Assembly (NCBI RefSeq): GCF_003217325.1 | Contig: NZ_QJTI01000010.1 | Location: forward strand, 62,001-126,000 | Direction of reading: 5' to 3' | Length of the DNA stretch: 64,000 nucleotides | DNA from: Rhodopseudomonas faecalis | GTDB lineage: Bacteria > Pseudomonadota > Alphaproteobacteria > Rhizobiales > Xanthobacteraceae | In this document: piece after piece, positions 53,479-62,795 of the stretch | Layout: each line of letters begins with the position of its first letter | Numbering within the stretch: position 1 is the stretch's first letter | The notes under the pieces: generated by a model | Databases searched by the model: none | What the model was told of the DNA's origin: nothing | The model's input: the letters and a program-made list of their open reading frames with translations, nothing else | Position numbers and translations under genes: made by a program

Positions 53479-54473
53479 TGGTTGCTGGACCCCAGGTCGC
53501 CATGAAAGACGCCCTTCGCGAAGAAGCGGCGGTTGAGCCCGACGCACCGGCCACCGGGCCGGTGACGAAAGAGACTCAGATCATTGCGATCTATGGCAAG
53601 GGCGGTATCGGCAAGAGCTTCACGCTCGCCAACCTCTCCTACATGATGGCGCAGCAGGGCAAGAAGGTGCTGCTGATCGGTTGCGACCCGAAGAGCGACA
53701 CCACCTCGTTGCTGTTCGGCGGCAAGGCGACCCCGACCATCATCGAGACTTCGTCCAAGAAGAAGTTAGCCGGCGAAGAAGTGACCATCAGCGACGTCTG
53801 CTTCAAGCGCGACGGCGTGTTCGCGATGGAGCTGGGCGGTCCGGAAGTCGGTCGTGGCTGCGGTGGCCGTGGCATCATTCATGGCTTCGAGACCCTGGAG
53901 AAGCTCGGCTTCCACGAATGGGGTTTTGACTACGTGTTGCTCGACTTCCTGGGCGACGTGGTGTGCGGCGGCTTCGGTCTGCCGATCGCGCGCGACATGT
54001 GCCAGAAGGTGATCATTGTCGGCTCGAACGACCTGCAGTCGCTCTATGTCGCCAACAATGTCTGCAACGCGGTGGAATATTTCCGCAAGCTGGGCGGCAA
54101 TGTCGGCGTCGCCGGCATCGTGATCAACAAGGACGACGGCACTGGCGAAGCGCAGGCTTTTGCCAAGGCGGCCAGCGTGCCGATTCTCGCCTCGATCCCG
54201 GCGAACGAAGAAATCCGGCGCAAGAGCGCGGCCTATCAGATCGTGGCCCGTCCGGGCACCGAATGGGGTCCGCTGTTTGAACAGCTTGCTATCAATGTCG
54301 CTGAGGCGCCGCCGATGCGTCCGACCCCGCTTAGTCAGGACGGATTGCTGGCGCTGTTCTCCAGCGATGCCACCGGACGCGATGTGGTGCTCGAGCCCGC
54401 TACCATGGAAGACATGTGCGGCGCCTCGATCATCAACAAGCCGTCGCTCGAAGTCGTCTACGACGCAGCGTGA
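53478..54473 (+). CDS. bchX: Chlorophyllide a reductase iron protein BchX
   Basis: The NifH-like ATPase that donates electrons to BchYZ to reduce ring B. It has 331 residues with the P-loop GKGGIGKS (40-47), and the cluster cysteines in RGCGGRG and VVCGGFG. ATG 53478 overlaps the bchC stop; GGAG precedes it. An upstream in-frame ATG at 53442 lies inside bchC and is less likely. Two such subunits share one [4Fe-4S] cluster. Confidence 0.95.
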   Translation: MVAGPQVAMKDALREEAAVEPDAPATGPVTKETQIIAIYGKGGIGKSFTLANLSYMMAQQGKKVLLIGCDPKSDTTSLLFGGKATPTIIETSSKKKLAGEEVTISDVCFKRDGVFAMELGGPEVGRGCGGRGIIHGFETLEKLGFHEWGFDYVLLDFLGDVVCGGFGLPIARDMCQKVIIVGSNDLQSLYVANNVCNAVEYFRKLGGNVGVAGIVINKDDGTGEAQAFAKAASVPILASIPANEEIRRKSAAYQIVARPGTEWGPLFEQLAINVAEAPPMRPTPLSQDGLLALFSSDATGRDVVLEPATMEDMCGASIINKPSLEVVYDAA

Positions 54474-54496
54474 AACAGCAAGATGCGGAGTTCGAA

Positions 54497-56071
54497 ATGA
54501 ACGTCGTTCTGCCACGCTATGCCGGCGCGATTCCGGACTCGGTGGTCACCGATCCGGTCGAGCTGAACGCCGAGGTTGCCGGTGCAACCTCGGGCGACGG
54601 GCTCGGCTGCCATGCCGGCGCTGCGGAGATGAAGGCCGCGGCGGAAGCCGCCGGCAAGAGCGAAGTCCTGGAGCGTTATGCTGAGGACTATCCGAAGGGC
54701 CCGCACGATCAGCCGCAGAGCATGTGCCCGGCGTTCGGCAGCCTGCGCGTCGGTCTGCGCATGCGCCGCACCGCCACCATTCTGTCGGGCTCGGCCTGCT
54801 GCGTGTATGGCCTGACCTTCGTGTCGCATTTCTATGGTGCGCGCCGCACGGTCGGCTATGTGCCGTTCAGCTCGGAGACGCTGGTCACCGGCAAGCTGTT
54901 CGAGGACATCCGCGAGGCGGTGTACAAGCTCGCCGATCCGGCGCTGTACGACACCATCGTCATTACTAATCTGTGCGTCCCGACCGCGTCGGGCGTGCCG
55001 CTCGAGCTGCTGCCGAAGCAGATCAACGGCGTGCGCGTGATCGGCATCGACGTCCCCGGTTTCGGCGTGCCGACCCATGCCGAGGCCAAGGACGTGCTGG
55101 CCGGCGCCATGCTGGAATATGCCCGCAAGGAAGCCGAGCAGGGCCCGGTGCAGGCGCCGCGCGGCGGCCGCAATGAGCGGCCGACGGTGACGCTGCTGGG
55201 CGAAATGTTCCCGGCTGATCCGGTCGGCATCGGCATGATGCTGGAGCCGCTTGGTCTGGCCGTTGGCCCGGTGGTGCCGACCCGCGAATGGCGCGAGCTT
55301 TATGCCGCGCTCGATTGCAAGGTCGCCGCTGCGATCCATCCGTTCTACCGCTCCTGCATCCGGCAGTTCGATCTCGCCGGCCGCAAGGTGGTCGGTTCGG
55401 CGCCGGTCGGTCACGACGGCACCGAGGCCTGGCTGGAAGCGATCGGCACGGCCTGCAATGTCGAGCGCGCCAAGATCGATGCTGCGAAAAACCGCTTCCT
55501 GCCGATGATCAAATCGGCGCTGGCCGCCAAGCCGATCGATGCCCGCATCACGGTGTCGGGCTATGAGGGCTCGGAGCTCTTGGTGGCGCGGCTGCTGATC
55601 GAAAGCGGCGCCAAGGTGCCTTATGTCGGCACCGCCTGTCCGCGCACCGAATGGTCCGAGGCCGACCGGCAGTGGCTGGAAGCCAAGGGCGCGCGCGTGC
55701 AGTATCGCGCTTCGCTCGAGATGGACTTCGACGCCGTCGATGAGTTCAAGCCCGACCTGGCGATCGGCACCACGCCCGTGGTGCAGAAGGCCAAGCAGAT
55801 GGGCATCCCGGCGCTGTACTTCACCAACCTGATTTCGGCCCGTCCGCTGTTCGGCGCCGCCGGGGCTGGTTCGCTGGCGCAGGTGGTCAACACCGCGGTC
55901 GCCAACAAGGGCCGTTTCGACGAGATGAAAGCGTTCTTCGGTGAGGTCGGCCAGGGTTATGCCGCCGGCGTCTGGGAAGATACGCCGAAAGACAATGTGC
56001 CGTTCCGTGAGAAGTACAAGAAGCAGATCGAAGCTCTGGCCAAGAAGCGCAAGTCGGAGGAGATGATCTGA
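54497..56071 (+). CDS. bchY: Chlorophyllide a reductase subunit BchY
   Basis: The NifD/K-like catalytic subunit of chlorophyllide a reductase, 524 residues. It contains [16 protein letters not shown] and [20 protein letters not shown] with cluster-ligating cysteines, and a C-terminal [15 protein letters not shown]. The ATG 54497 is preceded by GGAG; an open frame into bchX is not coding. The stop shares one base with bchZ. Confidence 0.95.
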   Translation: MNVVLPRYAGAIPDSVVTDPVELNAEVAGATSGDGLGCHAGAAEMKAAAEAAGKSEVLERYAEDYPKGPHDQPQSMCPAFGSLRVGLRMRRTATILSGSACCVYGLTFVSHFYGARRTVGYVPFSSETLVTGKLFEDIREAVYKLADPALYDTIVITNLCVPTASGVPLELLPKQINGVRVIGIDVPGFGVPTHAEAKDVLAGAMLEYARKEAEQGPVQAPRGGRNERPTVTLLGEMFPADPVGIGMMLEPLGLAVGPVVPTREWRELYAALDCKVAAAIHPFYRSCIRQFDLAGRKVVGSAPVGHDGTEAWLEAIGTACNVERAKIDAAKNRFLPMIKSALAAKPIDARITVSGYEGSELLVARLLIESGAKVPYVGTACPRTEWSEADRQWLEAKGARVQYRASLEMDFDAVDEFKPDLAIGTTPVVQKAKQMGIPALYFTNLISARPLFGAAGAGSLAQVVNTAVANKGRFDEMKAFFGEVGQGYAAGVWEDTPKDNVPFREKYKKQIEALAKKRKSEEMI

Positions 56072-57519
56072 TGCTGGTGCTCGATCACGACCGCGCGGGT
56101 GGCTATTGGGGCGCCGTTTACGCGTTCACCGCGCTCAAGGGCTTGCAGGTGATCATCGACGGCCCGGTCGGCTGCGAAAACCTGCCGGTGACCTCGGTGC
56201 TGCATTACACTGACGGCCTGCCGCCGCATGAGCTGCCGATCGTTGTCACCGGCCTTGGCGAGGAAGAACTCGGCAAGCTCGGCACCGAAGGCGCCATGAA
56301 GCGCGCGCACCGCACGCTCGATCCGTATCTGCCGGCGGTGGTGGTGACCGGCTCGATCGCCGAGATGATCGGCGGCGGCGTCACGCCGGAAGGCACCAAT
56401 ATCAAGCGCTTCCTGCCGCGCACCATCGACGAAGATCAGTGGCAGAGCGCCGACCGCGCCATCGTCTGGCTGTGGAAGGAATACGGTCCGAAGAAGATTC
56501 CGGAACGTAAGCCGCGCCAAGAGGGCGAGAAGCCGCGCGTCAACATCATCGGTCCGATCTACGGCACCTTCAACATGCCGTCCGATCTCGCGGAAATCCG
56601 CCGCCTGATCGAAGGCATCGGTGCCGAAGTGAACATGGTGTTTCCGCTCGGCACCCACATCGCCGACATTCCGAAGCTGGTGAATGCCGACGTCAACGTC
56701 TGCATGTACCGCGAATTCGGCCGGCTGCTGTGCGAAGCGCTCGATCGGCCCTATCTGCAGGCACCGATCGGCCTGCACTCCACCACCAAGTTTCTGCGCA
56801 AGCTCGGCGAGCTGCTCGGTCTCGATCCGGAGCCGTTCATCGAGCGCGAGAAGCACACCACCATCAAGCCGCTCTGGGATCTGTGGCGTTCGGTGACACA
56901 GGACTTCTTTGGCACGGCGAGCTTCGCGATCGTCGCCAACGAGACCTATGTCCGCGGCGTCCGCAATTTCCTTGAAACGGAAATGGGCCTGCCGTGCACC
57001 TTCGCGATCGCGCGGCGTACGGGCTCCAAGACCGACAACGAAGCGGTGCGTAACGCGGTGCGTACTACGCCGCCGCTGGTGATGTTCGGCAGCTACAACG
57101 AACGTATGTATCTCGCCGAATGCGGCGGCCGGGCGATCTACATCCCGGCGTCGTTCCCTGGTGCAGTGATTCGCCGCCATACCGGCACGCCGTTCATGGG
57201 CTATTCCGGCGCGACCTACCTCGTTCAGGAGGTCTGCAATGCGCTATTCGATGCCCTGTTCAACATCCTGCCGCTCGCTTCCGATCTCGACCGCGTCGAC
57301 CCGACTCCGGCGCGTCGTCACGAAGAAATCGCCTGGAGCGATGAAGCGAAGGCGATGCTCGACGAAGTGTTGGAATCACACCCGGTTCTGGTGCGGATTT
57401 CGGCGGCCAAGCGGTTGCGCGATGCTGCTGAGAGCAGTGCCCGCCGGGCCGGTGAGGAACGTGTTACTACCGACTATGTCGCCAAGGCGCGTGCGCTGTT
57501 GGAAGGTCAATCGGTGTGA
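56071..57519 (+). CDS. bchZ: Chlorophyllide a reductase subunit BchZ
   Basis: The partner of BchY, 482 residues, starting [40 protein letters not shown] carries a conserved cysteine and [14 protein letters not shown] follows in the middle domain. The C-terminal helical part ends RALLEGQSV. It is coupled to bchY. The puf genes follow in the same direction, consistent with read-through from the bchC promoter. Confidence 0.95.
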   Translation: MLVLDHDRAGGYWGAVYAFTALKGLQVIIDGPVGCENLPVTSVLHYTDGLPPHELPIVVTGLGEEELGKLGTEGAMKRAHRTLDPYLPAVVVTGSIAEMIGGGVTPEGTNIKRFLPRTIDEDQWQSADRAIVWLWKEYGPKKIPERKPRQEGEKPRVNIIGPIYGTFNMPSDLAEIRRLIEGIGAEVNMVFPLGTHIADIPKLVNADVNVCMYREFGRLLCEALDRPYLQAPIGLHSTTKFLRKLGELLGLDPEPFIEREKHTTIKPLWDLWRSVTQDFFGTASFAIVANETYVRGVRNFLETEMGLPCTFAIARRTGSKTDNEAVRNAVRTTPPLVMFGSYNERMYLAECGGRAIYIPASFPGAVIRRHTGTPFMGYSGATYLVQEVCNALFDALFNILPLASDLDRVDPTPARRHEEIAWSDEAKAMLDEVLESHPVLVRISAAKRLRDAAESSARRAGEERVTTDYVAKARALLEGQSV

Positions 57520-57596
57520 GCATGATTGAGGCAAAACAATGCTTTCTGAATTTGCGCTGTGTCATATGCGCAAAGCAACATTCAGGAGTGTAATCG

Positions 57597-57824
57597 ATGT
57601 CCGAATATGTACATAGCGGCCGTCGTTTTAGATTGCTTCCCGAAGGCGCTGACAAGGAATGCCAGGTGATTTACGGTGCTTGCTACGCGCTGTTTTTGAT
57701 CCGAGCTGTGGCCACCCGGATGATTCCTTGGCGCGCAAAGAAATCAAACAACCATGAAACGGTATTCAACGAAGCCAGCAACGCGGCGCGCGTTTTGGTG
57801 ACGTCATCTTTCATGGGGATGTAA
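57597..57824 (+). CDS. pufQ: PufQ-like protein (75 aa)
   Basis: A 75-residue protein between bchZ and pufB, the usual place of pufQ. A short hydrophobic segment (YGACYALFLIRAVATRMIPW, about 26-45) is flanked by charged residues, and the end EASNAARVLVTSSFMGM resembles the C-terminal EA...A...FM pattern of PufQ. PufQ is needed for efficient pigment supply in Rhodobacter, reported at about 74 residues. Similarity is weak, so the name rests mostly on position and size. CAGGAG lies about six bases before the ATG. Confidence 0.65.
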   Translation: MSEYVHSGRRFRLLPEGADKECQVIYGACYALFLIRAVATRMIPWRAKKSNNHETVFNEASNAARVLVTSSFMGM

Positions 57825-57860
57825 TTCACGGATTTCGTCCGGTGTAAGCCGGGCGGATAA

Positions 57861-57909
57861 CTGCCGGTTCGGAAACGAAACGGTAATCCACTGTCGGTTC
57901 GGAAACGAA
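57861..57909 (+). repeat. 30-base-period direct repeat before pufB
   Basis: CTG(C/T)CGGTTCGGAAACGAA occurs at 57861-57879 and 57891-57909, with one mismatch over 19 bases. The exact 30-base offset is about three helical turns, so two proteins could bind on the same face. It sits 68 bases before the pufB start. Confidence 0.7.
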
Positions 57910-57976
57910 CGGCATTCGTTGCCGCCTCACTCGGGCGGCAGGACGGCCGAAAGGCCATCACTAGGAGGTGTACCAA

Positions 57977-58180
57977 ATGAGTGACGGTTCCATCTCGGGA
58001 CTTTCCGAAGCGGAAGCTAAGGAATTCCACTCGATCTTCGTGTCGAGCTTCTTCCTCTTCATCGTCGTCGCCGTGGTTGCCCATATCCTCGCTTGGATGT
58101 GGCGTCCGTGGCTCGCGCCCGTCGGCGGCTACAAGACCGCGCTGGAGAGCATCCAGCAGGTCGCTGCGTATCTTTGCTAA
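57977..58180 (+). CDS. pufB: LH1 beta chain
   Basis: The beta apoprotein of the core antenna LH1, 67 residues. [20 protein letters not shown] leads to a single membrane helix with His36, the bacteriochlorophyll ligand, then WRPWL. The C-terminal extension to [14 protein letters not shown] is longer than in many LH1 beta chains and ends in cysteine. AGGAGG ten bases upstream supports ATG 57977. Confidence 0.95.
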   Translation: MSDGSISGLSEAEAKEFHSIFVSSFFLFIVVAVVAHILAWMWRPWLAPVGGYKTALESIQQVAAYLC

Positions 58181-58195
58181 AGGGAGGACCTAATC

Positions 58196-58366
58196 ATGTG
58201 GCGTATTTGGCTTCTGTTTGATCCGCGTCGTGCTCTGGTCCTGCTGTTCGCGTTCCTGTTCGGCCTCGGGATCATCATCCACTTCATCCTGCTGAGCACC
58301 AGCCGCTTCAACTGGCTGGACGGTGCGAAGAAGACGGCTGAGGTCGTCACCAGCATGCTCACCTAA
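58196..58366 (+). CDS. pufA: LH1 alpha chain
   Basis: The alpha apoprotein of LH1, 56 residues, starting [20 protein letters not shown], with His29 as the pigment ligand and FNWLDG after the helix. It starts 15 bases after pufB with AGGGAGG upstream. Its end leads into the pufA-pufL hairpin. Confidence 0.96.
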   Translation: MWRIWLLFDPRRALVLLFAFLFGLGIIIHFILLSTSRFNWLDGAKKTAEVVTSMLT

Positions 58367-58384
58367 GAGCGTGACGTTTGCTTT

Positions 58385-58433
58385 CCGGAAGGGACGAGAA
58401 ACGGAACGGGGTGCCGGGCTCGTCCACTTCCGG
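58385..58433 (+). terminator. pufA-pufL intercistronic hairpin
   Basis: CCGGAAGGGACGAG (58385-58398) pairs with CTCGTCCACTTCCGG (58419-58433), a 14-base stem with one bulged A. There is no T run. In puf operons such hairpins protect the pufBA mRNA 3' end, giving many antenna subunits per reaction centre. Confidence 0.85.
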
Positions 58434-58497
58434 GAGCTACGCAACTTCGATGGATTGAAGATGGATATTCCCTGGCTCGCACGCGGAGGAACGATCG

Positions 58498-59331
58498 ATG
58501 GCAATGCTCAGCTTTGAGAAAAAATACCGCGTTCGTGGCGGAACGCTTATCGGGGGGGACCTGTTCGACTTCTGGGTTGGCCCCTTCTACGTCGGGTTCT
58601 TTGGGGTGACCGCGGTCTTCTGCGCGCTTATGGGAACCGCGCTGATCATCTGGAACACGGCTCTCGGCCCCACCTGGAATCTGTGGCAAATCAGCGTAAA
58701 TCCGCCGGACGTTAAGTACGGACTTGGCTTCGCCCCGCTCGCCGAAGGTGGCATTTGGCAGTGGGTGACGATCTTCGCAACTGGCGCGTTCTGCTCCTGG
58801 GCGCTGCGCGAGGTCGAGATTTGCCGCAAGCTCGGCATCGGCTATCACGTGCCGTTTGCTTTCAGCTTCGCGATTTTCGCCTATTTGACCCTGGTGGTGA
58901 TTCGCCCGGTCCTCATGGGCTCCTGGAGCTACGGCTTCCCCTACGGCATCTTCACCCATCTCGACTGGGTTTCTAACACCGGTTACCAGTACGGCCAGTT
59001 CCACTGGAACCCGGGTCATATGATCGCGATCACGTTCTTCTTCACGACGTGTCTCGCCCTCGCTCTGCACGGTGGTCTGGTTCTGTCCGCCATCAATCCC
59101 GACCGCGGTGAACCCGTGAAGTCGCCCGAGCACGAAAACACCGTGTTCCGTGACCTGGTCGGCTATTCGATCGGCACCATTGGTATCCATCGCGTGGGTC
59201 TCTTCCTTGCTCTGAGCGCCGTGTTCTGGTCGGCGGTCTGCATGCTCATCTCCGGTCCGGTCCTGCCGGAAGGTGGTTCTTGGCCCGAGTGGTGGGAGTG
59301 GTGGCGCCGGATCCCGATCTGGAACCCGTAA
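58498..59331 (+). CDS. pufL: Reaction centre L subunit
   Basis: The L subunit of the type II reaction centre, 277 residues with five membrane helices. It starts [20 protein letters not shown] and has [13 protein letters not shown], the pigment-binding [33 protein letters not shown], and the non-heme iron region [22 protein letters not shown]-like sequence precedes the start. It lies 131 bases after pufA, with the hairpin between. Confidence 0.97.
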   Translation: MAMLSFEKKYRVRGGTLIGGDLFDFWVGPFYVGFFGVTAVFCALMGTALIIWNTALGPTWNLWQISVNPPDVKYGLGFAPLAEGGIWQWVTIFATGAFCSWALREVEICRKLGIGYHVPFAFSFAIFAYLTLVVIRPVLMGSWSYGFPYGIFTHLDWVSNTGYQYGQFHWNPGHMIAITFFFTTCLALALHGGLVLSAINPDRGEPVKSPEHENTVFRDLVGYSIGTIGIHRVGLFLALSAVFWSAVCMLISGPVLPEGGSWPEWWEWWRRIPIWNP

Positions 59332-59361
59332 TTCAACCCGGTCACAAGAAAGAGTCTTGTC

Positions 59362-60282
59362 ATGGCCTATCAGAATATCTTCACACAGGTGCAGGTGCAG
59401 TGCGCTGCGCACCATGGGGTGGCCTTGCGGCCGGGGAGTTCCGAACGCGAGACCCAGACCACCTTCTCGTACTGGCTGGGTAAGATCGGCGACGCTCAGG
59501 TAGGGCCGATCTACCTCGGGTTCACCGGTGTGGTGTCGGCGATCTTCTTCGCTTTCGCGTTGTTGATCATCGGCCTCAACATGCTGGCCCAAGTCGACTG
59601 GAACGTGATCGCGTTCATCAAGAACTTCTGCTGGCTGGCGCTTGAGCCGCCGAAGGCAGAGTACGGCCTGAGCATTCCGCCGCTGGCGGAAGGCGGCTGG
59701 TGGCTGACCACCGGCTTCTTCCTCACCGCTTCGATCCTGTTGTGGTGGGTTCGCACCTATCGTCGCTCGCGGGCTCTCGGCATGGGTACCCATGTGTCCT
59801 GGGCCTTCGCCTCGGCGATCTTCCTGTACCTCGCGATCGGCTTCATCCAGCCGGTGATGATGGGAACCTGGAGCGAAGCTCCTCCGTTCGGCATCTTCCC
59901 GCACCTGGACTGGACCAACAACTTCTCGATCAAGTACGGCAGCCTGTACTACAATCCCTTCCACTGCCTCTCGATCGCGTTCTTGTATGGTTCGGCTCTG
60001 CTGTTCGCGATGCACGGTGCGACCATTCTCGCCGTGAGCCGCTACGGTGGCGAGCGTGAGATCGAGCAGGCTGTGGACCGTGGTACCGCTCTTGAACGCG
60101 CTGCTCTGTTCTGGCGCTGGACCATGGGCTTCAACGCCACGGCGGAATCGATCCATCGTTGGGCGTGGTGGTTTGCGGTTCTCTGCCCGCTGACCGGTGC
60201 CATTGGCATCATCCTGAGCGGTCCGGTTGTCGACAACTGGTTCGACTGGGGTGTCAAGCACGGTCTGGCGCCCCCGCGCTAA
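59362..60282 (+). CDS. pufM: Reaction centre M subunit
   Basis: The M subunit of the reaction centre, 306 residues, five helices. Visible are [33 protein letters not shown] with pigment histidines, [15 protein letters not shown] and [13 protein letters not shown] for the quinone/iron site. It ends HGLAPPR. No pufC or pufX follows; the next gene is ppsR. The reaction centre therefore probably lacks a bound tetraheme cytochrome, as in R. palustris. Confidence 0.97.
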   Translation: MAYQNIFTQVQVQCAAHHGVALRPGSSERETQTTFSYWLGKIGDAQVGPIYLGFTGVVSAIFFAFALLIIGLNMLAQVDWNVIAFIKNFCWLALEPPKAEYGLSIPPLAEGGWWLTTGFFLTASILLWWVRTYRRSRALGMGTHVSWAFASAIFLYLAIGFIQPVMMGTWSEAPPFGIFPHLDWTNNFSIKYGSLYYNPFHCLSIAFLYGSALLFAMHGATILAVSRYGGEREIEQAVDRGTALERAALFWRWTMGFNATAESIHRWAWWFAVLCPLTGAIGIILSGPVVDNWFDWGVKHGLAPPR

Positions 60283-60312
60283 CCGACCCTAACTAGTCCA
60301 GCGATCATGAAA

Positions 60313-60351
60313 GCGCGCGCCCGACTCGCATTATGCAAGTGGGGCGCGCGC
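60313..60351 (+). terminator. Hairpin after pufM
   Basis: GCGCGCGCCC (60313-60322) pairs with GGGCGCGCGC (60342-60351) and the loop can fold further. It lies 30 bases after pufM and probably ends the puf message. A T-rich stretch occurs about 20 bases later. The remaining gap to ppsR holds no gene. Confidence 0.7.
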
Positions 60352-60473
60352 AATCTCTTGCCCAACTGACTTTTCGTTTTGCGGGCCTTCCGAGACGGAC
60401 CCGCCAGTGATTGCATCGCGGCGATATAGGCACGGGCGGAGGATTAATTTCTTGCTGGAGGATATTTGCCCTG

Positions 60474-61907
60474 GTGCAAGTGTTCAAATCTCCAACCGAA
60501 ACGCTCGGAGATCTCGGAGCGCAAGCTGCAGCGAAGCTGATCGCCGCGGCCACTGACATTGCGCTGGTGGTTGACCGCCAAGGCGTTATCCTCGACATCG
60601 CATTCAACAAAGACGATCTGGCACTCGAGCTCGACGGCCAAGGCCGTTGGCTGGGATCCAAGCTCGTCGATATCGTCACCTCCGATACCCAGCTGAAAAT
60701 TCGAGAATTGCTGCAGGTCGCAATCGATCGCGGCAGCACCGGCTGGCGGCAGGTCAATCATCCCTCGCCAACCGGCGAAGACGTGCCCGTGCAATATGCC
60801 GCGATCGATTACGGCCGCGACAACCGCCTGATCGTGGTCGGGCGCGATCTGCGCCAGCTCGCCCAGATGCAGCGCCGGCTGGTCAGCGCCCAGCAGTCGA
60901 TGGAGCGCGACTACATCAAGCTGCGTCAGGCCGAGACCCGCTATCGGCTGCTGTTCCAGGTCGCGGCGGAAGCGGTGGTGATCGTCGATTCCACCACCGA
61001 GACCGTGATCGACGCCAATCCGGCCGCGCTGGCGCTGTTCGAGCAGAACGCGCCGCAGATGCTGAGCTCGCCGTTCCCGAGCCATTTCACCGGATCGAGT
61101 GCGCAGGCGATCATCAATCTTCTGTCCGAAGTGCGCGCCTCCGGGCGCGACAACCGCGTGCGGGTGCATCTCGCTAACGGCCCGCGCGATTGTGATGTCG
61201 CGGTGTCGCTGTTCCGCCAGGACAACGCCTCACTGTTCCTGATCCGGCTGTCGTCCTATTCGACCCTGCCGGAAGCCGGCGGCATGAAGGCCACCGGCAT
61301 GCTGGCCAATTATTTCGAATCCGCCGCCGACGCGCTGGTGATCACCCGCTACGACGGCCGGATTCTGAAAACCAATCTGGCCTTTCTGGAAATGGCCCAG
61401 CTCGGCACCGCCGAGCAGTCGCGCGGGGAATCGCTCGATCGCTGGCTCGGCCGCACCGGCGTTGATTTTAGCGTCGCGCTCGCCAATCTGCGGCAAAGTG
61501 GCTCGATCAAGATGTTCACCACCGCGCTGCGCGGCGAGTTCGGCGGCCTCACCGAGGTCGAGGTGTCGGCGGTGTCGCTGACCGACAGCGAGGACCAGCC
61601 GAGTTTCGGCTTCGCAATCCGCAACATCGAGAAGCGTTTACCCGCGGTAGCGCCCTCGAAACGCGAGCTGCCGCGCTCAGTGGCGCAGTTGACGGAACTG
61701 ATCGGACGTGTGCCTCTTCGGGATCTGGTCCGAGAGACCACGGATGTGATCGAGAAGCTGTCGATCGAAGCGGCTCTGGAATTAACCGGAGACAACCGCG
61801 CTTCGGCAGCTGATATGCTCGGTCTCAGTCGGCAAAGCCTGTACGTCAAGCTGCGCCGCTATGGCTTAGCGGAACATGCCCCCGAAGGAGAGACCAGTAA
61901 TGAATAA
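60474..61907 (+). CDS. ppsR: Photosynthesis repressor PpsR/CrtJ
   Basis: A 477-residue regulator that binds TGT-N12-ACA and represses pigment and antenna genes. Domains: an N-terminal region with a PAS-like fold (about 20-125), a Q-linker helix (about 130-155), two PAS domains (about 155-260 and 280-390), and a Fis-type helix-turn-helix (TGDNRASAADMLGLSRQSLY, about 445-465). From the GTG at 60474 there is only one cysteine, Cys240 (GPRDCDVA); the DNA-binding domain has none. GGAGG lies about 13 bases upstream, a long spacing, so the start is uncertain. Its end overlaps bchG. Confidence 0.93.
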   Translation: MQVFKSPTETLGDLGAQAAAKLIAAATDIALVVDRQGVILDIAFNKDDLALELDGQGRWLGSKLVDIVTSDTQLKIRELLQVAIDRGSTGWRQVNHPSPTGEDVPVQYAAIDYGRDNRLIVVGRDLRQLAQMQRRLVSAQQSMERDYIKLRQAETRYRLLFQVAAEAVVIVDSTTETVIDANPAALALFEQNAPQMLSSPFPSHFTGSSAQAIINLLSEVRASGRDNRVRVHLANGPRDCDVAVSLFRQDNASLFLIRLSSYSTLPEAGGMKATGMLANYFESAADALVITRYDGRILKTNLAFLEMAQLGTAEQSRGESLDRWLGRTGVDFSVALANLRQSGSIKMFTTALRGEFGGLTEVEVSAVSLTDSEDQPSFGFAIRNIEKRLPAVAPSKRELPRSVAQLTELIGRVPLRDLVRETTDVIEKLSIEAALELTGDNRASAADMLGLSRQSLYVKLRRYGLAEHAPEGETSNE

Positions 61908-62793
61908 CAGTATTGCGGCACGACCAGCTCCCTCAGCGGTATTGGAAGTGCTGCACCCCATTACGTGGTTTCCCCCGATGTGGGCGTTCGCCTGCGGCGT
62001 GGTGTCGTCGGGCGTGCCGCTCTCGGAGCGCTGGCTTGAAGTGATCGCCGGCATCGTGCTGTGCGGGCCGCTGCTGGTCGCCACCAGTCAGGTCGTCAAC
62101 GATTGGTACGATCGCGACGTCGACGCCATCAACGAGCCGAACCGGCCGATCCCGTCCGGCCGCATCCCCGGCCGCTGGGGCCTCTATCTGTCGTTCATGT
62201 GGACGGCTGCGTCGCTGCTGCTCGCCAGCCTGCTCGGTCCATGGGTGTTCGGCGCCGCCGCGCTCGGCCTGGTGCTCGCCTGGATGTATTCAATGCCGCC
62301 TTTCCGGCTGAAGCAGAACGGTTGGCTCGGCAACGGCGCCTGCGCCATCACTTATGAAGGCTTCGCCTGGTTCACCGGCGCCGCCGTGATGGTCGGCGGC
62401 CTGCCGCCGTGGTGGATCGTGACGCTGGCCTTGCTGTACAGCGCCGGCGCGCACGGCATCATGACCCTCAACGACTTCAAATCGATCGAAGGCGACATCA
62501 AGACCGGTGTCGGCTCACTCCCGGTCAAGCTCGGCGTCGACAACGCCGCGCGGGTGACCTGCGCGGTGATGGCGATTCCGCAGGTGATCGTGATTGCCCT
62601 GCTGCTCGCCTGGGATCGTCCGATCCAGGCTGGCATCGTCGGCTTCGTGCTGGTCGCCCAGCTCGCGTTGATGGTGCGGTTTCTGCGCGCGCCGGTCGAG
62701 CGCGCCACCTGGTTCTCTGGCCTCGGCGTCGCGCTCTATGTCTCGGGCATGATGGCGAGCGCGGTCGCCGTGTCCTCGTTCGGAGCTGCCTGA
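61900..62793 (+). CDS. bchG: Bacteriochlorophyll synthase BchG
   Basis: A UbiA-type prenyltransferase that esterifies bacteriochlorophyllide a with geranylgeraniol or phytol. It is 297 residues, about eight to nine helices, with HPITWFPPMWAFACGV, the aspartate-rich QVVNDWYDRDVDAINEPNRP and the second ITLNDFK-type motif MTLNDFKSIEGD. ATG 61900 has AAGGAG eight bases upstream and overlaps the ppsR stop by eight bases. bchG and ppsR are therefore coupled. Confidence 0.95.
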   Translation: MNNSIAARPAPSAVLEVLHPITWFPPMWAFACGVVSSGVPLSERWLEVIAGIVLCGPLLVATSQVVNDWYDRDVDAINEPNRPIPSGRIPGRWGLYLSFMWTAASLLLASLLGPWVFGAAALGLVLAWMYSMPPFRLKQNGWLGNGACAITYEGFAWFTGAAVMVGGLPPWWIVTLALLYSAGAHGIMTLNDFKSIEGDIKTGVGSLPVKLGVDNAARVTCAVMAIPQVIVIALLLAWDRPIQAGIVGFVLVAQLALMVRFLRAPVERATWFSGLGVALYVSGMMASAVAVSSFGAA

Positions 62794-62795
62794 TC

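Noticed and set aside
57520-57596. A TGTCAT half-site before the pufQ-like gene was examined as a PpsR operator.
   Set aside because: The matching ACA lies 15 bases away instead of 12, so the consensus is not met.
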